Shown here: positions 1-7,082 of the stretch, one piece after another
Layout: each line of letters opens with the position of its first letter
How positions within the stretch are numbered: the stretch's first letter is position 1
DNA from: Puniceicoccales bacterium
GTDB taxonomy: Bacteria; Verrucomicrobiota; Verrucomicrobiia; Opitutales; UBA953
DNA: 8,889 nt
Assembly: GCA_031289285.1 (NCBI GenBank)
Contig: JAITPT010000204.1
Coordinates: 1 to 8,889, forward strand
Direction of reading: 5' to 3'
The notes under the pieces: model-generated
What the model saw: only the letters and a program-made list of their open reading frames with translations
Told to the model about the DNA's origin: nothing
The model's database searches: none
Made by a program: the position numbers and the translations under genes

Positions 1-223
1 CGACGCTGGCGGGAAACTTCCGTTATCGGAGCGTTTGCTCCAGCGAATGCCGTGGTTCAGCCACGGTGGCGTTATCGGCGACGAAGCATTTGTCGCTGCG
101 TGCATGGCACAATACGCCAACACAACCCACCGTCGCGCCAAAAGTCACCCAGTCCCCTTCGCCGCCGACACCACTTCCACCGATTGGCCAATCGGTCTCT
201 CCGCCATGCGCCGTCACAGATAA
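1..223 (+). CDS. C-terminal tail of a RAYT-like (REP-associated, Y1/IS200-type) transposase, 5' end outside window
   Basis: The frame is open from base 2 to TAA at 221-223 and gives about 73 residues. The visible stretch KLPLSERLLQRMPWFSHGGV, followed by IGDEAFVAACMAQY, matches the tail pattern I know from REP-associated tyrosine transposases: an L-x-x-x-E-L-L-x-R lead-in, then (Y/W)F-[ST]-x-G-x-[VL]-[IL]-G-x-x-x-FV, a basic segment and a closing M-R-x-x-R. Here the closing part is DWPIGLSAMRRHR. The catalytic HUH and tyrosine motifs would lie upstream of the window, so activity cannot be judged. RAYTs are single-copy Y1 transposases thought to mobilise short palindromic repeats. Palindromic repeats start one base after the stop codon, which supports the call. 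Two other frames and the minus strand are also open here but show no family pattern. The family call is from memory of the tail motif and context only. Confidence 0.66.
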   Translation, partial: DAGGKLPLSERLLQRMPWFSHGGVIGDEAFVAACMAQYANTTHRRAKSHPVPFAADTTSTDWPIGLSAMRRHR

Positions 224-224
224 A

Positions 225-271
225 CCTAAAAAAACGCCCGTTGAGTCAGGTCGTCTTGCGGAAGCCGTTAT
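225..271 (+). repeat. Partial palindromic element E0 (left arm only)
   Basis: These 47 bases are the left end of the repeat family in this window: CCTAAAAAAACGCCCGTTGA followed by a GTCGTCTTGCGGAAG core. They are repeated almost exactly at the start of the next element (272-317), so E0 and E1 form a direct repeat of 46-47 bp. No right arm is present. It begins one base after the stop codon of the transposase-like gene. It could be the remnant of an element interrupted by a second insertion. Confidence 0.85.
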
Positions 272-435
272 CCTAAAAAACGCCCGTTGAATCGGGTCGT
301 CTTGCGGAAGCTGTTATGGCATCTGCACTTTGTGGCTTTGTTCGATGCACCAACAGGTGCGCCTTCACACCGCCACCAAGCGCACCTGCCATAACATCTT
401 CTCGCAATATTTCCCCTCCAACTGCCGTTTTTAGG
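272..435. repeat. Full palindromic element E1 (164 bp)
   Basis: The left arm (272-351) and right arm (356-435), each 80 bases, are imperfect reverse complements separated by a 4-base loop, AACA. The outer end AACTGCCGTTTTTAGG and the central TGCACC/GGTGCG stem are shared with the other copies. Matching tracts in the middle of the arms include CTGTTATGGCA and its complement TGCCATAACAT. A transcript would fold into one long interrupted hairpin. The element lies between the convergent transposase-like and HIT genes. Short open frames inside it are by-products of the repeat. Confidence 0.88.
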
Positions 436-456
436 TTTATCCTAAAAACGGCAGTT
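420..456. repeat. Junction hairpin between E1 and E2
   Basis: AACTGCCGTTTTTAGG (420-435), a TTTAT loop and CCTAAAAACGGCAGTT (441-456) form a perfect 16-bp inverted repeat where the right end of E1 meets the left end of E2. As RNA it could act as a bidirectional terminator between the convergent genes on either side, though no long U-run follows it. That role is an inference. Confidence 0.8.
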
Positions 457-603
457 CAGCGGGATGGGTTTGTGCAAGATTTTGAGGCGGACGCGGTTTG
501 CGCTTTCCCGACGCGCACCTTGTGGTGCGTGGAGCGGAAAGAGCAAGCCGCAGACGACCAAAAGATTGTGCAAAACCACCCGCATTAACTGCCGTTTTTA
601 GGT
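441..603. repeat. Divergent full palindromic element E2 (163 bp)
   Basis: The ends are the same 16-bp inverted repeat, CCTAAAAACGGCAGTT (441-456) and AACTGCCGTTTTTAGG (588-603). The centre is GCGCACC (513-519), loop TTGT, GGTGCGT (524-530). The arms between differ from those of E1, E3 and E4 but still pair with each other: for example GTGCAAGATTTTG (472-484) faces CAAAAGATTGTGCAAAAC (559-576), and GGTTTGCGCTTTCC faces GGAAAGAGCAAGCC. The right end touches the HIT gene, whose stop codon occupies the next three bases (604-606 on the minus strand). I read it as a second subfamily of the same element. Confidence 0.85.
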
Positions 604-1095
604 TTAAGGTTTTTCTGGACAAAACGTTCGCAGGCGTTCCCAGATGGAGTCGAGAGATTCGAGGAGGATGCGGGTGTCGGCGAGGACGGGCATGAAGTTG
701 TTGTCGCCAGACCAGCGCGGGACGATGTGGGCGTGGAGGTGCTTGGGGATACCGGCACCAGCGGCAGAACCAATGTTGAAGCCTACATTGAAACCGTCGG
801 GGCGAAGGGCGTCGGTGAGGATTTTCTGACCAAGGACGAGCAAATCCATCATCTCGGCGCGCTCGGCAGGGAGGAGGTCGGCGAGAACGGCAGCAGACCG
901 GTAGGGGACGACGAGGAGGTGCCCCGCCGTGTAGGGGAAACGGTTGAGAACGATGTAGGCAGTCGCGCCTCGATGGAGGAGGTGGACTGATTTGTCGTCG
1001 GTGGCCTTGGGGATGTCCGCAAAGATGTCCGCGCTGGCGGCGGGTTTCGGCGCTTCGACGTAAGAGATGCGCCAGTATGGGTGGAGGTGGTTCAT
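604..1095 (-). CDS. HIT-family (histidine triad) nucleotide hydrolase/phosphorylase, Ap4A phosphorylase-like subgroup
   Basis: This 163-residue protein has the histidine triad HLHAHIV at residues 119-125 (H119, H121, H123), preceded by GFNVGFNIGSAAGAGIPK and followed by PRWSGDNNFMPVL. That extended form is typical of bacterial HIT proteins related to FHIT and the Ap4A phosphorylases. They cleave dinucleoside polyphosphates such as Ap4A through a nucleotidyl-histidine intermediate. The N-terminal half holds the usual strand IVLNRFPYTAGHLLVVPYR (residues 48-66). I chose the ATG at 1093-1095 because the protein then has normal family length. The frame stays open upstream only as an artefact of the neighbouring gene. 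No signal peptide is seen, so the protein is cytoplasmic. It is the last gene of a three-gene minus-strand run, 25 bases after the preceding stop, with no clear ribosome binding site. Its TAA abuts repeat E2. Substrate is not established. Confidence 0.93.
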   Translation of the reverse strand: MNHLHPYWRISYVEAPKPAASADIFADIPKATDDKSVHLLHRGATAYIVLNRFPYTAGHLLVVPYRSAAVLADLLPAERAEMMDLLVLGQKILTDALRPDGFNVGFNIGSAAGAGIPKHLHAHIVPRWSGDNNFMPVLADTRILLESLDSIWERLRTFCPEKP

Positions 1096-1120
1096 CGGTG
1101 GTTCGGTGTTCGGCGTTTTT

Positions 1121-1903
1121 TCAGGGGCCAAAGTTGACGCGGTAGTAGCCGGGCGGTATCCGTGCGAGAAACTCCGGCGTGGAGAGGTGTCGGCGCATGG
1201 CGTCGGCGATGATGGCGTTGCCGGGGCCTGTGGTGCCGTCAATCCACGGCACGGCAACGGGTGCGCCAACAATTCCCTGCAAATCCACCCAGATTGTGAA
1301 GGCGGCGGGTTGCCAGCGCGAGGCGGCTTCTTCGGTCGGAAAAATGTCGTGGAGCGTTTCCTCGAAAAACACAACGGAGTCGCTGACTCGCTCGACGCGC
1401 AGATATGCCTGCCTTGGGGGCGGCATGGTTTGCGGGGGGACGGGTTGGATCCCGAGAGAGTCTGCCGCCCGCCAGTAACGTAGCGGGAGGAGGTTTTCCA
1501 GTGGCGGTGTGGCGGGCACGGGGATTGCGCCGAGGGGCAACGGGGCACCTTCGCGGGCGCGAAGCTCGGGCGCGAAAGCCTCAGGCGCAAGCTCGTTGAA
1601 CTCGGAGTTGCGGCGCGGCGCGGCGTTTCCGGTGTTGTGCCCGAAGTTCCAGCGCGTCGGCAAGTAGAGCGGTTCGGAGTCGCGCAGGTCAATTTCTCCG
1701 CGCAGCGCGAGTTGGTGTTCGGGGCTGGGAATTGTGGCGCGAAACTGCGGCGCGGCGGGAGCGGTTTTTACCGTTATCACAGGCGAGAAAAGGGCGGTCG
1801 CGAAGACGCCAGCGAGCACCACTGCAAACACGGCGGCGTCGCGAGCGGTGAGCCGACGGCGGTCGCCGAGCGGCGGCAAAAAACGCTGGCGGAGGGAGAG
1901 CAT
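1121..1903 (-). CDS. Single-pass membrane-anchored protein of unknown function, proline-rich middle
   Basis: This 260-residue protein starts at the ATG at 1901-1903. A short basic N-terminus (RQRFLPPLGDRRRL) is followed by one hydrophobic segment, DAAVFAVVLAGVFATALF (about residues 22-39), so most of the chain probably sits in the periplasm. Residues 50-165 are rich in proline, alanine and arginine and low in structure. The C-terminal 65 residues look folded: a WQPAAFTIWVDLQG strand, a charged helix and a closing PPGYYRVNFGP. Anchor, proline-rich spacer and small C-terminal alpha/beta domain is the layout of TonB-type energy transducers. The sequence match is weak, and I treat it only as a possibility. 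It follows the upstream gene by 24 bases and precedes the HIT gene by 25, so the three genes are probably co-transcribed. No Shine-Dalgarno sequence is visible. Confidence 0.85.
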   Translation of the reverse strand: MLSLRQRFLPPLGDRRRLTARDAAVFAVVLAGVFATALFSPVITVKTAPAAPQFRATIPSPEHQLALRGEIDLRDSEPLYLPTRWNFGHNTGNAAPRRNSEFNELAPEAFAPELRAREGAPLPLGAIPVPATPPLENLLPLRYWRAADSLGIQPVPPQTMPPPRQAYLRVERVSDSVVFFEETLHDIFPTEEAASRWQPAAFTIWVDLQGIVGAPVAVPWIDGTTGPGNAIIADAMRRHLSTPEFLARIPPGYYRVNFGP

Positions 1904-1927
1904 GTTTGGCGGGCGGCGGCGGCGTGG

Positions 1928-2683
1928 TTATTTGTCGCCGGCCTCTTTTGTGCCGACTTCCCATTTGCTACGGCGGGCGTATCCGAGGAAGTCTTTTTCA
2001 TCGGTCCAGCTTTCGCGCTCGACGCTACGGGCTGTCCAGATGAACAGAAACACTTTGTCCATACGCACGCGAAAGTAGGATTTGAAGTGGCCTTTTTCAC
2101 TGTCGTCTTGGACGACGTAGTAAGAGTAGGAGTCCTCAGGAATTGTGACTGGCCAAGTGGTGAAGTTGGAGGCGACGAAGGTGCCGGCCTCGCCTTTTTC
2201 TTTGGCGAGTGCCTTGAAAACCGCCTCGGCGGCGACTTGCTTGCCGGAGACACCGCCCATGATGATAGCAGCGATGATTGCACCTATGAACACGACGCCG
2301 ACGATGCCGCCAGTGACGCAACGAACGATGAGGGTGCGCTGTTTTTGTTTGGCGCGCATCTCCGCGAGCGGGTCGGCGGGGGCAGCGGGAAAGCCAGCGG
2401 CGGGCGGGTAGTAGCCCGGCTGCTGCGGGTAACCTTGCTGCTGCGGGTAGCCCGCTTGCTGCTGCTGCGCGTAAGCCTGCTGCTGTTGCGCGTAAGCCTG
2501 CTGCTGGGCGTAGGCTTGTTGCTGCGCGACGTAAGCAGCTTGCTGTTGTTGCGCGGCGTAGGCGGCCTGTTGCTGCGGGTTGGCGGCTTGCTGCTGTTGC
2601 GGCGGGCGGGCTGCGCCGGGCTGCGGCGGGCGTTGGGGGCCGGCAGATTGCGGCGGGCGACGAAGAGGTGGTTGGCTGGACAT
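1928..2683 (-). CDS. Q/A/Y-rich single-pass membrane protein of unknown function
   Basis: This protein has 251 residues if started at the ATG at 2681-2683 (MSSQPPLRRP). An upstream ATG at 2816-2818 in the same frame would add 45 residues of unconvincing sequence, so I rejected it. Residues 1-105 are low complexity: first P/Q/R-rich, then repeats of QQQAYA-type units and finally GYPQQ units. A charged stretch (AEMRAKQKQR) is followed by one membrane segment, GGIVGVVFIGAIIAAIIMGG (about 125-144). The remaining 105 residues form a small domain containing DSYSYYVV and FRVRMDKVFLFIWTARSVE. Topology is probably N-terminal tail in the cytoplasm and C-terminal domain outside, based on the positive charges before the segment. 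I do not recognise the domain. It is the first gene of the minus-strand run and is divergent from the rhamnosidase gene. Confidence 0.85.
   Translation of the reverse strand: MSSQPPLRRPPQSAGPQRPPQPGAARPPQQQQAANPQQQAAYAAQQQQAAYVAQQQAYAQQQAYAQQQQAYAQQQQAGYPQQQGYPQQPGYYPPAAGFPAAPADPLAEMRAKQKQRTLIVRCVTGGIVGVVFIGAIIAAIIMGGVSGKQVAAEAVFKALAKEKGEAGTFVASNFTTWPVTIPEDSYSYYVVQDDSEKGHFKSYFRVRMDKVFLFIWTARSVERESWTDEKDFLGYARRSKWEVGTKEAGDK
2396..2602 (-). repeat. Imperfect coding tandem repeat (CAG/GCN/TAC codons)
   Basis: This tract encodes residues 28-96 of the Q/A/Y-rich protein. On the plus strand it reads as clusters of CTG/TTG with GCG and GTA, such as GCGTAAGCCTGCTGCTG repeated with small changes. Units vary between three and four glutamines, as expected when a microsatellite-like tract expands and contracts. 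Codons are mixed (CAG and CAA), so exact slippage may be limited. Length differences between strains are likely. Confidence 0.8.
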
Positions 2684-2877
2684 GGGTAGGATGCGGTTGG
2701 TGAGTGAGAGTTGTGTGTGAGCGTGAGTGCTGGTGTGCGGGCTTGAGCTTGGGTTAAAAAAACCGCCGCTTAGAAACTGGAAACCAGAACGGGGTTCAAC
2801 TAAAAAAAACGACATCACCCCTCGCCTCCCCTCCCCTGCCGGAACATCTCCCCTGCCGTGTTGTCTACCTCCTTTCT
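2684..2877. other. Divergent intergenic region between the minus-strand run and the rhamnosidase gene
   Basis: These 194 bases must hold the promoters for both directions if each transcription unit starts here. There are A-runs on the plus strand near 2756-2761 and 2802-2809. On the minus strand a TTGAAC box lies 17 bases from TTTCTA, but the second hexamer is poor. I could not find a convincing promoter pair or operator palindrome for either gene. Confidence 0.4.
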
Positions 2878-5800
2878 ATGCTAAAATCTCCCTTCACGCA
2901 TTTCATGCAAAAACTACTCTCCCGACTCCCGCTCGCGCTCGCCGCCCTGCTCTGTGCCGCCGCACTGCCCGCTGCCGCGACGCTCGCTGCCAAGCCCGCC
3001 TCAGACACCGCGCCGCCAGCGGTCCGAAACTTCTGGCTCTCCACCGACGACCTGCGCGTGGACAACCTCCGCGAGCCGCTCGGCATCGAAACCACTGCGC
3101 CGCGCTTTTCATGGAAACTCAATCTCCACGACCGAGCTCCCGCCCCCTCGCGCACCAACGCCAACGCTAACGCTAACACCAACACCACCGCCAGCACCCC
3201 TGCGCCACGTCGGCCCACCGTCACCTTGCCCACCGACACCTCCCCGCCCGCAGGGCGCGGCGTCGCCCAAACCTCCTACCGCATCCTCGTGGCGACATCT
3301 CCCGAAAAAATCACCGCCGAAACACCCGACATCTGGGACTCCGGCGTGGTCAAATCCGATGCCTCCGTGCTCGTCCCCTACGCGGGGTCGCCGCTAAAAA
3401 GCCGCACTCATTACTACTGGAATGTCCTCATCACCGCCGAAACACCGGAGAAAGCAGTCACCCTCACAGCCGTCTCGCCCCAACCCCTCGCCACATTTTC
3501 CACAGGCATTCGCTCAAACGAATGGCAGGCAAAATGGATTGGCCTCGACAAATTTTTCAAAGGCGAAACGCCCAAAGGCCGTCACAGCAGTCTCGCCGGA
3601 CGCTATTTTAGAAAAGAGTTTTCCGCCGCGAAAAAACCTGCCAAAGCCATTCTCTACGTCTCCGGTCTCGGCATATATAAACTCTCTCTTAACGGAAAAA
3701 TCCTCGGCACACACGAACTCTCCCCGCTGCCTACCGACTACACAAAAACAATAAAATACGACACCCTTGACGTCACTAACCAAATCACTTCCGGCAAAAA
3801 CGCCCTCGGTGTGGCTCTCGGCTGCGGCTGGTTTTTCGGCCCTACCCGCGTTTTCGCAACCCCGCGCCTGCTTCTCCAACTCGAATTGCAACACGCCGAC
3901 GGCTCCAAAGAAATAATCGTCAGCAACGACTCGTGGAAAACCACCGCCGACGGCCCCATCCGCGCCAACAGCTACTGGGACGGCGAAAGTTACGACGCCC
4001 GTAAAGAAATGCCCGGCTGGGATAAACCCAACTTCGACGACTCGCACTGGACACCTGCCCAATTAGTCAAAACACCCAGCGGTAAATTAGAAGGCGCAAC
4101 CACGCCGAATATAACCATCACAGAAACCCTAAAGCCCATTTCTATAAAAAAACAAAAGGACAACGTTTTTCTCCTCGATATGGGACAAAACATGGTCGGC
4201 TGGCTACAAATAAAAACACGCGGCAAAGCGGGCGACACTATCAAACTCCGCTTCGCAGAAACACTCAAAAAAGACGGCACTATCTACACCGCCAATTTCC
4301 GCAGTGCCCGCGCCACAGACACCTACACTCTCAAGGGCGACGGCGAAGAAAAATGGGAACCATCTTTCACTTACCACGGCTTCCGTTATGTCGAAATAAC
4401 TGGTTACCCAGGAACGCCTTCTGTGAACGACTTCCTCGGCAAAGTCGTCCACGACGCAATGAGCGACACAGGCTTCTTTCTTAGCTCCAACAAGACCCTT
4501 GACCAAATCTATAAAAACGCCTTCTGGGGCATTCGCGGCAACTACCACGGAATGCCCACCGATTGCCCTCAGCGCGACGAACGCTACGGCTGGCTCGGCG
4601 ACCGCGCTATCGGCTCACACGGAGAAAGTTTTCTCTTCGACAATCACACGCTCTACGCAAAATGGCTCGACGACATTGCACAAGCGCAACGCCACGATGG
4701 AAGTATCCCCGATGTCGCCCCAACTTTTATCAGTGTTTATTCCGACAATATGACATGGCCGGGCACTTTTATCATCATCGCAAATATGCTTTACGAACAA
4801 TACGGCGACACCCAGCCAATCATAAAACACTACGCGGCGATGAAGAAATGGCTCAATTATATGAAACGCAAATACTGCCGCAACGGCATTCTTGTAAAAG
4901 ACAAATACGGCGACTGGTGTATGCCGCCAGAATCTCCCTCGCTCGTCCATTCCAAAGACCCGTCACGCAAAACAAACGGCGCGGTTTTGGGCACTACCTT
5001 TTATTACAGAACACTGAAACTCATGGAGCGTTTTGCGACAATCCAAAACAAGCCGGACGACGCACGTTATTTTGCAACAGAAGCCCTCGCGACAAAGAAC
5101 GCGCACAACAAACGTTTCCTCAACCCTGCAACTGCCAACTACGACAACGGCACCGTCACCGCCAACGTCCTCTCGCTCGCCTACGGAATGGTGCCAGAAG
5201 GCTTAGAGAAAAAAGTCTTCGACAACATTGTCCGCAAAACAGAAGTAGATTTCAAAGGGCACGTCAGCTCTGGCCTTGTCGGTTTGCAATGGCTGATGCG
5301 CACACTCGCCAACAACGGCGGCGGAGAACTCGCGTATAAAATCGCCACAAACCGCGATTATCCAAGTTGGGGTTATATGATAGAGAATGATGCCACGACA
5401 ATTTGGGAACTCTGGAACGGCAACACCGCCAATCCATCAATGAACTCGCACAACCACGTTATGCTTCTCGGCGATTTACTGATTTGGTATTACGAAGAAC
5501 TCGCCGGAATAAAAGCAGGCAAACCCGGCTTCAAACAAATCATCATGCGCCCGCGCCCGCCCGCCGACCTCAAAAACGTCTCCGCATCCTACAATTCTCC
5601 TTACGGAACGATTGAGAGTGCTTGGCAAAAAGCGGATGGAAAGTTTTTCTGGCACGTCAAAGTCCCTGTCAACACAACCGCAATTGTCCATATCCCCAGC
5701 ACCGATAGAGCAGGCATCTTAGAGAGCGGCGGCACACCAGAGAAAAACAGCGGCATCAAATTTCTCCGCGTAGAAAACGGAAGTGTTGTCTATGAAGTCG

Positions 5801-6840
5801 CCTCCGGTCGCTACCAATTTTCCGCCCCCTTAGACCAACGTTGGCCGTTAGAAAAAGCGCAGGCGTGGCAAAAACAAAATGGCTGGCTACGCGGTTGCAA
5901 CTTCACGCCAAGCACCGCTTGCAATCAATTAGAGATGTGGCAAGCGGAAACCTTTGACCCAAAGACAATTGACCGCGAACTCGGCTACGCACAAGACCTC
6001 GGTTTTAACTGTATGCGCGTCTTTCTCCACCATGCCGCTTGGGTAAGTGACAAAGAAGGTTTCAAAAAACGTATAAAACAATACTTGGACATCTCCTCTA
6101 AGCGCGGAATAAAAACCGTTTTGGTTTTCTTCGATGATTGCTGGAATGCCGAGTTCAAAACAGGGAAACAACCGGAACCTATCCCCGGTGCTCACAATTC
6201 TCGCTGGCTGCGCGACCCGGGCAATTTACTCTTCCGCCGTCCCGAACTTATCACGACGCTGGAAGCATACGTGAAAGACATTTTAACCGAGTTTAAGGAC
6301 GACTCACGCATTGTCCTCTGGGATTTATACAACGAGCCGGGCAACAGCGGTTATGGCATCAAAAGTTTGCCCTTAGTGAAAAATATTTACGCATGGGCAC
6401 GGACAATCAATCCCTCGCAACCTCTAACCACTGGCGTCTTCGATTTCAACAAAAACTACAACGCCCTGAACGCATTTCACACAACGCATTCCGATGTCCT
6501 TACGTATCACTGTTACGGCAGTTTGGCGGATCACAAAAAGCGTGTCGCGTGGGTGCGCGCCCAATCTGGCACGGAGCGTCCTGTCGTTTGCACAGAATAC
6601 ATGCAACGCGCCAAACACTCCGGTTTCCAAGCAATCATGCCTTGGCAAAAAGAAGCAAACATAGGCGCAATAAATTGGGGCCTCGTCGCTGGGCGCACCC
6701 AAACAAACATCCCTTGGGGCTGGCGTCCGAAGGACAAAAATAATCCCGAACCGCCGCACTGGTCTTTCGACCTCCTCCGCAAAGACGGCACACCCTACGT
6801 CAAAGAAGAAGGCGACATAATCCGCAAACTCTGTAAATAA
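2878..6840 (+). CDS. Exported bifunctional glycosidase: GH78 alpha-L-rhamnosidase fused to a GH5-like clan GH-A hydrolase
   Basis: This 1320-residue protein has a signal peptide (hydrophobic LPLALAALLCAAALPAAA). An alternative ATG at 2905 (residue 10) gives a tidier signal peptide. Residues about 50-210 form the N-terminal beta domain of GH78 enzymes (NLREPLGIETTAPRFSW, then QTSYRILVA). It is interrupted by a low-complexity N/T/A/P insertion near residues 86-125. Next come beta domains with WIG, NG and LDMGQNMVGW, then the (alpha/alpha)6 catalytic domain. TDCPQRDERYGWLGD (561-575) carries the presumed general acid E568. NDATTIWELW (837-846) carries the presumed base E844. The C-terminal beta domain ends near 983. 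Residues 985-1320 are a second enzyme, a TIM barrel with WDLYNEPGN (acid/base E1153) and VVCTEYMQR (nucleophile E1240), plus GCNFTPSTACNQLEMWQ at its start. GH78 releases terminal alpha-L-rhamnose. The GH-A module probably attacks a beta-linkage in the same substrate, but its specificity is unknown. Confidence 0.95.
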   Translation: MLKSPFTHFMQKLLSRLPLALAALLCAAALPAAATLAAKPASDTAPPAVRNFWLSTDDLRVDNLREPLGIETTAPRFSWKLNLHDRAPAPSRTNANANANTNTTASTPAPRRPTVTLPTDTSPPAGRGVAQTSYRILVATSPEKITAETPDIWDSGVVKSDASVLVPYAGSPLKSRTHYYWNVLITAETPEKAVTLTAVSPQPLATFSTGIRSNEWQAKWIGLDKFFKGETPKGRHSSLAGRYFRKEFSAAKKPAKAILYVSGLGIYKLSLNGKILGTHELSPLPTDYTKTIKYDTLDVTNQITSGKNALGVALGCGWFFGPTRVFATPRLLLQLELQHADGSKEIIVSNDSWKTTADGPIRANSYWDGESYDARKEMPGWDKPNFDDSHWTPAQLVKTPSGKLEGATTPNITITETLKPISIKKQKDNVFLLDMGQNMVGWLQIKTRGKAGDTIKLRFAETLKKDGTIYTANFRSARATDTYTLKGDGEEKWEPSFTYHGFRYVEITGYPGTPSVNDFLGKVVHDAMSDTGFFLSSNKTLDQIYKNAFWGIRGNYHGMPTDCPQRDERYGWLGDRAIGSHGESFLFDNHTLYAKWLDDIAQAQRHDGSIPDVAPTFISVYSDNMTWPGTFIIIANMLYEQYGDTQPIIKHYAAMKKWLNYMKRKYCRNGILVKDKYGDWCMPPESPSLVHSKDPSRKTNGAVLGTTFYYRTLKLMERFATIQNKPDDARYFATEALATKNAHNKRFLNPATANYDNGTVTANVLSLAYGMVPEGLEKKVFDNIVRKTEVDFKGHVSSGLVGLQWLMRTLANNGGGELAYKIATNRDYPSWGYMIENDATTIWELWNGNTANPSMNSHNHVMLLGDLLIWYYEELAGIKAGKPGFKQIIMRPRPPADLKNVSASYNSPYGTIESAWQKADGKFFWHVKVPVNTTAIVHIPSTDRAGILESGGTPEKNSGIKFLRVENGSVVYEVASGRYQFSAPLDQRWPLEKAQAWQKQNGWLRGCNFTPSTACNQLEMWQAETFDPKTIDRELGYAQDLGFNCMRVFLHHAAWVSDKEGFKKRIKQYLDISSKRGIKTVLVFFDDCWNAEFKTGKQPEPIPGAHNSRWLRDPGNLLFRRPELITTLEAYVKDILTEFKDDSRIVLWDLYNEPGNSGYGIKSLPLVKNIYAWARTINPSQPLTTGVFDFNKNYNALNAFHTTHSDVLTYHCYGSLADHKKRVAWVRAQSGTERPVVCTEYMQRAKHSGFQAIMPWQKEANIGAINWGLVAGRTQTNIPWGWRPKDKNNPEPPHWSFDLLRKDGTPYVKEEGDIIRKLCK

Positions 6841-6869
6841 CGTAGGCGGGTGTTCCCCGTTCCTATCAA

Positions 6870-7046
6870 CCTAAAAACGGCGGTTGGAGGGGAAGTATTG
6901 CGAGAAGATGTTGTGGCAGCTGTGTTTTTCTCTCTTGGGACTTTGTGAAGGCGCACCTGTTGGTGCGTCGAACAAAGCCGAACAGAAAAAACGCAGATGC
7001 CGCAACAGGTTCCGCAAGACGACCCGATTCAACTGCCATTTTTAGG
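6870..7046. repeat. Full palindromic element E3 (177 bp), inverted relative to E1 and E4
   Basis: The left end CCTAAAAACGGCGGTT (6870-6885) and right end AACTGCCATTTTTAGG (7031-7046) each differ by one base from the family ends, and the two changes do not compensate each other. The centre is GCGCACC (6951-6957), loop TGTT, GGTGCGT (6962-6968). The left arm, with GTATTGCGAGAAGATGTT, corresponds to the complement of the right arms of E1 and E4. The right arm holds TTCCGCAAGACGACCCGATT, the complement of their left arms, so this copy is reversed. It lies 30 bases after the rhamnosidase stop and 36 bases before the first promoter of the next unit, so it may serve as the rhamnosidase terminator. 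Confidence 0.87.
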
Positions 7047-7082
7047 TTTATTCTCCAAGCCGCAGAGTCGCGAAAAATCTGC

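Noticed and set aside
316..588. 90-residue open frame within the repeat block
   Set aside because: It runs across E1 and E2, and similar frames appear wherever the repeats occur. It follows repeat sequence, not a protein pattern.
225..603. CRISPR array
   Set aside because: The repeats are long palindromes of about 165 bp with shared ends. There are no regular short repeats with unique spacers, and no cas genes.
1096..1692. N-terminal extension of the HIT gene frame up to 1692
   Set aside because: The extra 199 residues are P/R/S/T-rich, unlike any HIT protein, and lie over the better-supported 260-residue gene in another frame on the same strand.
1637..2689. 350-residue plus-strand open frame
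   Set aside because: It is antisense to two better genes. Its leucine/arginine repeats (LLLRV) are the complement of the CAG-type glutamine tract.
2861..2887. Promoter TTGTCT with TAAAAT before the second ATG of the rhamnosidase gene
   Set aside because: The -10 is good but the spacing is 15 bases and the -35 matches only 4 of 6. It would require the start at 2905, which is possible but not shown.
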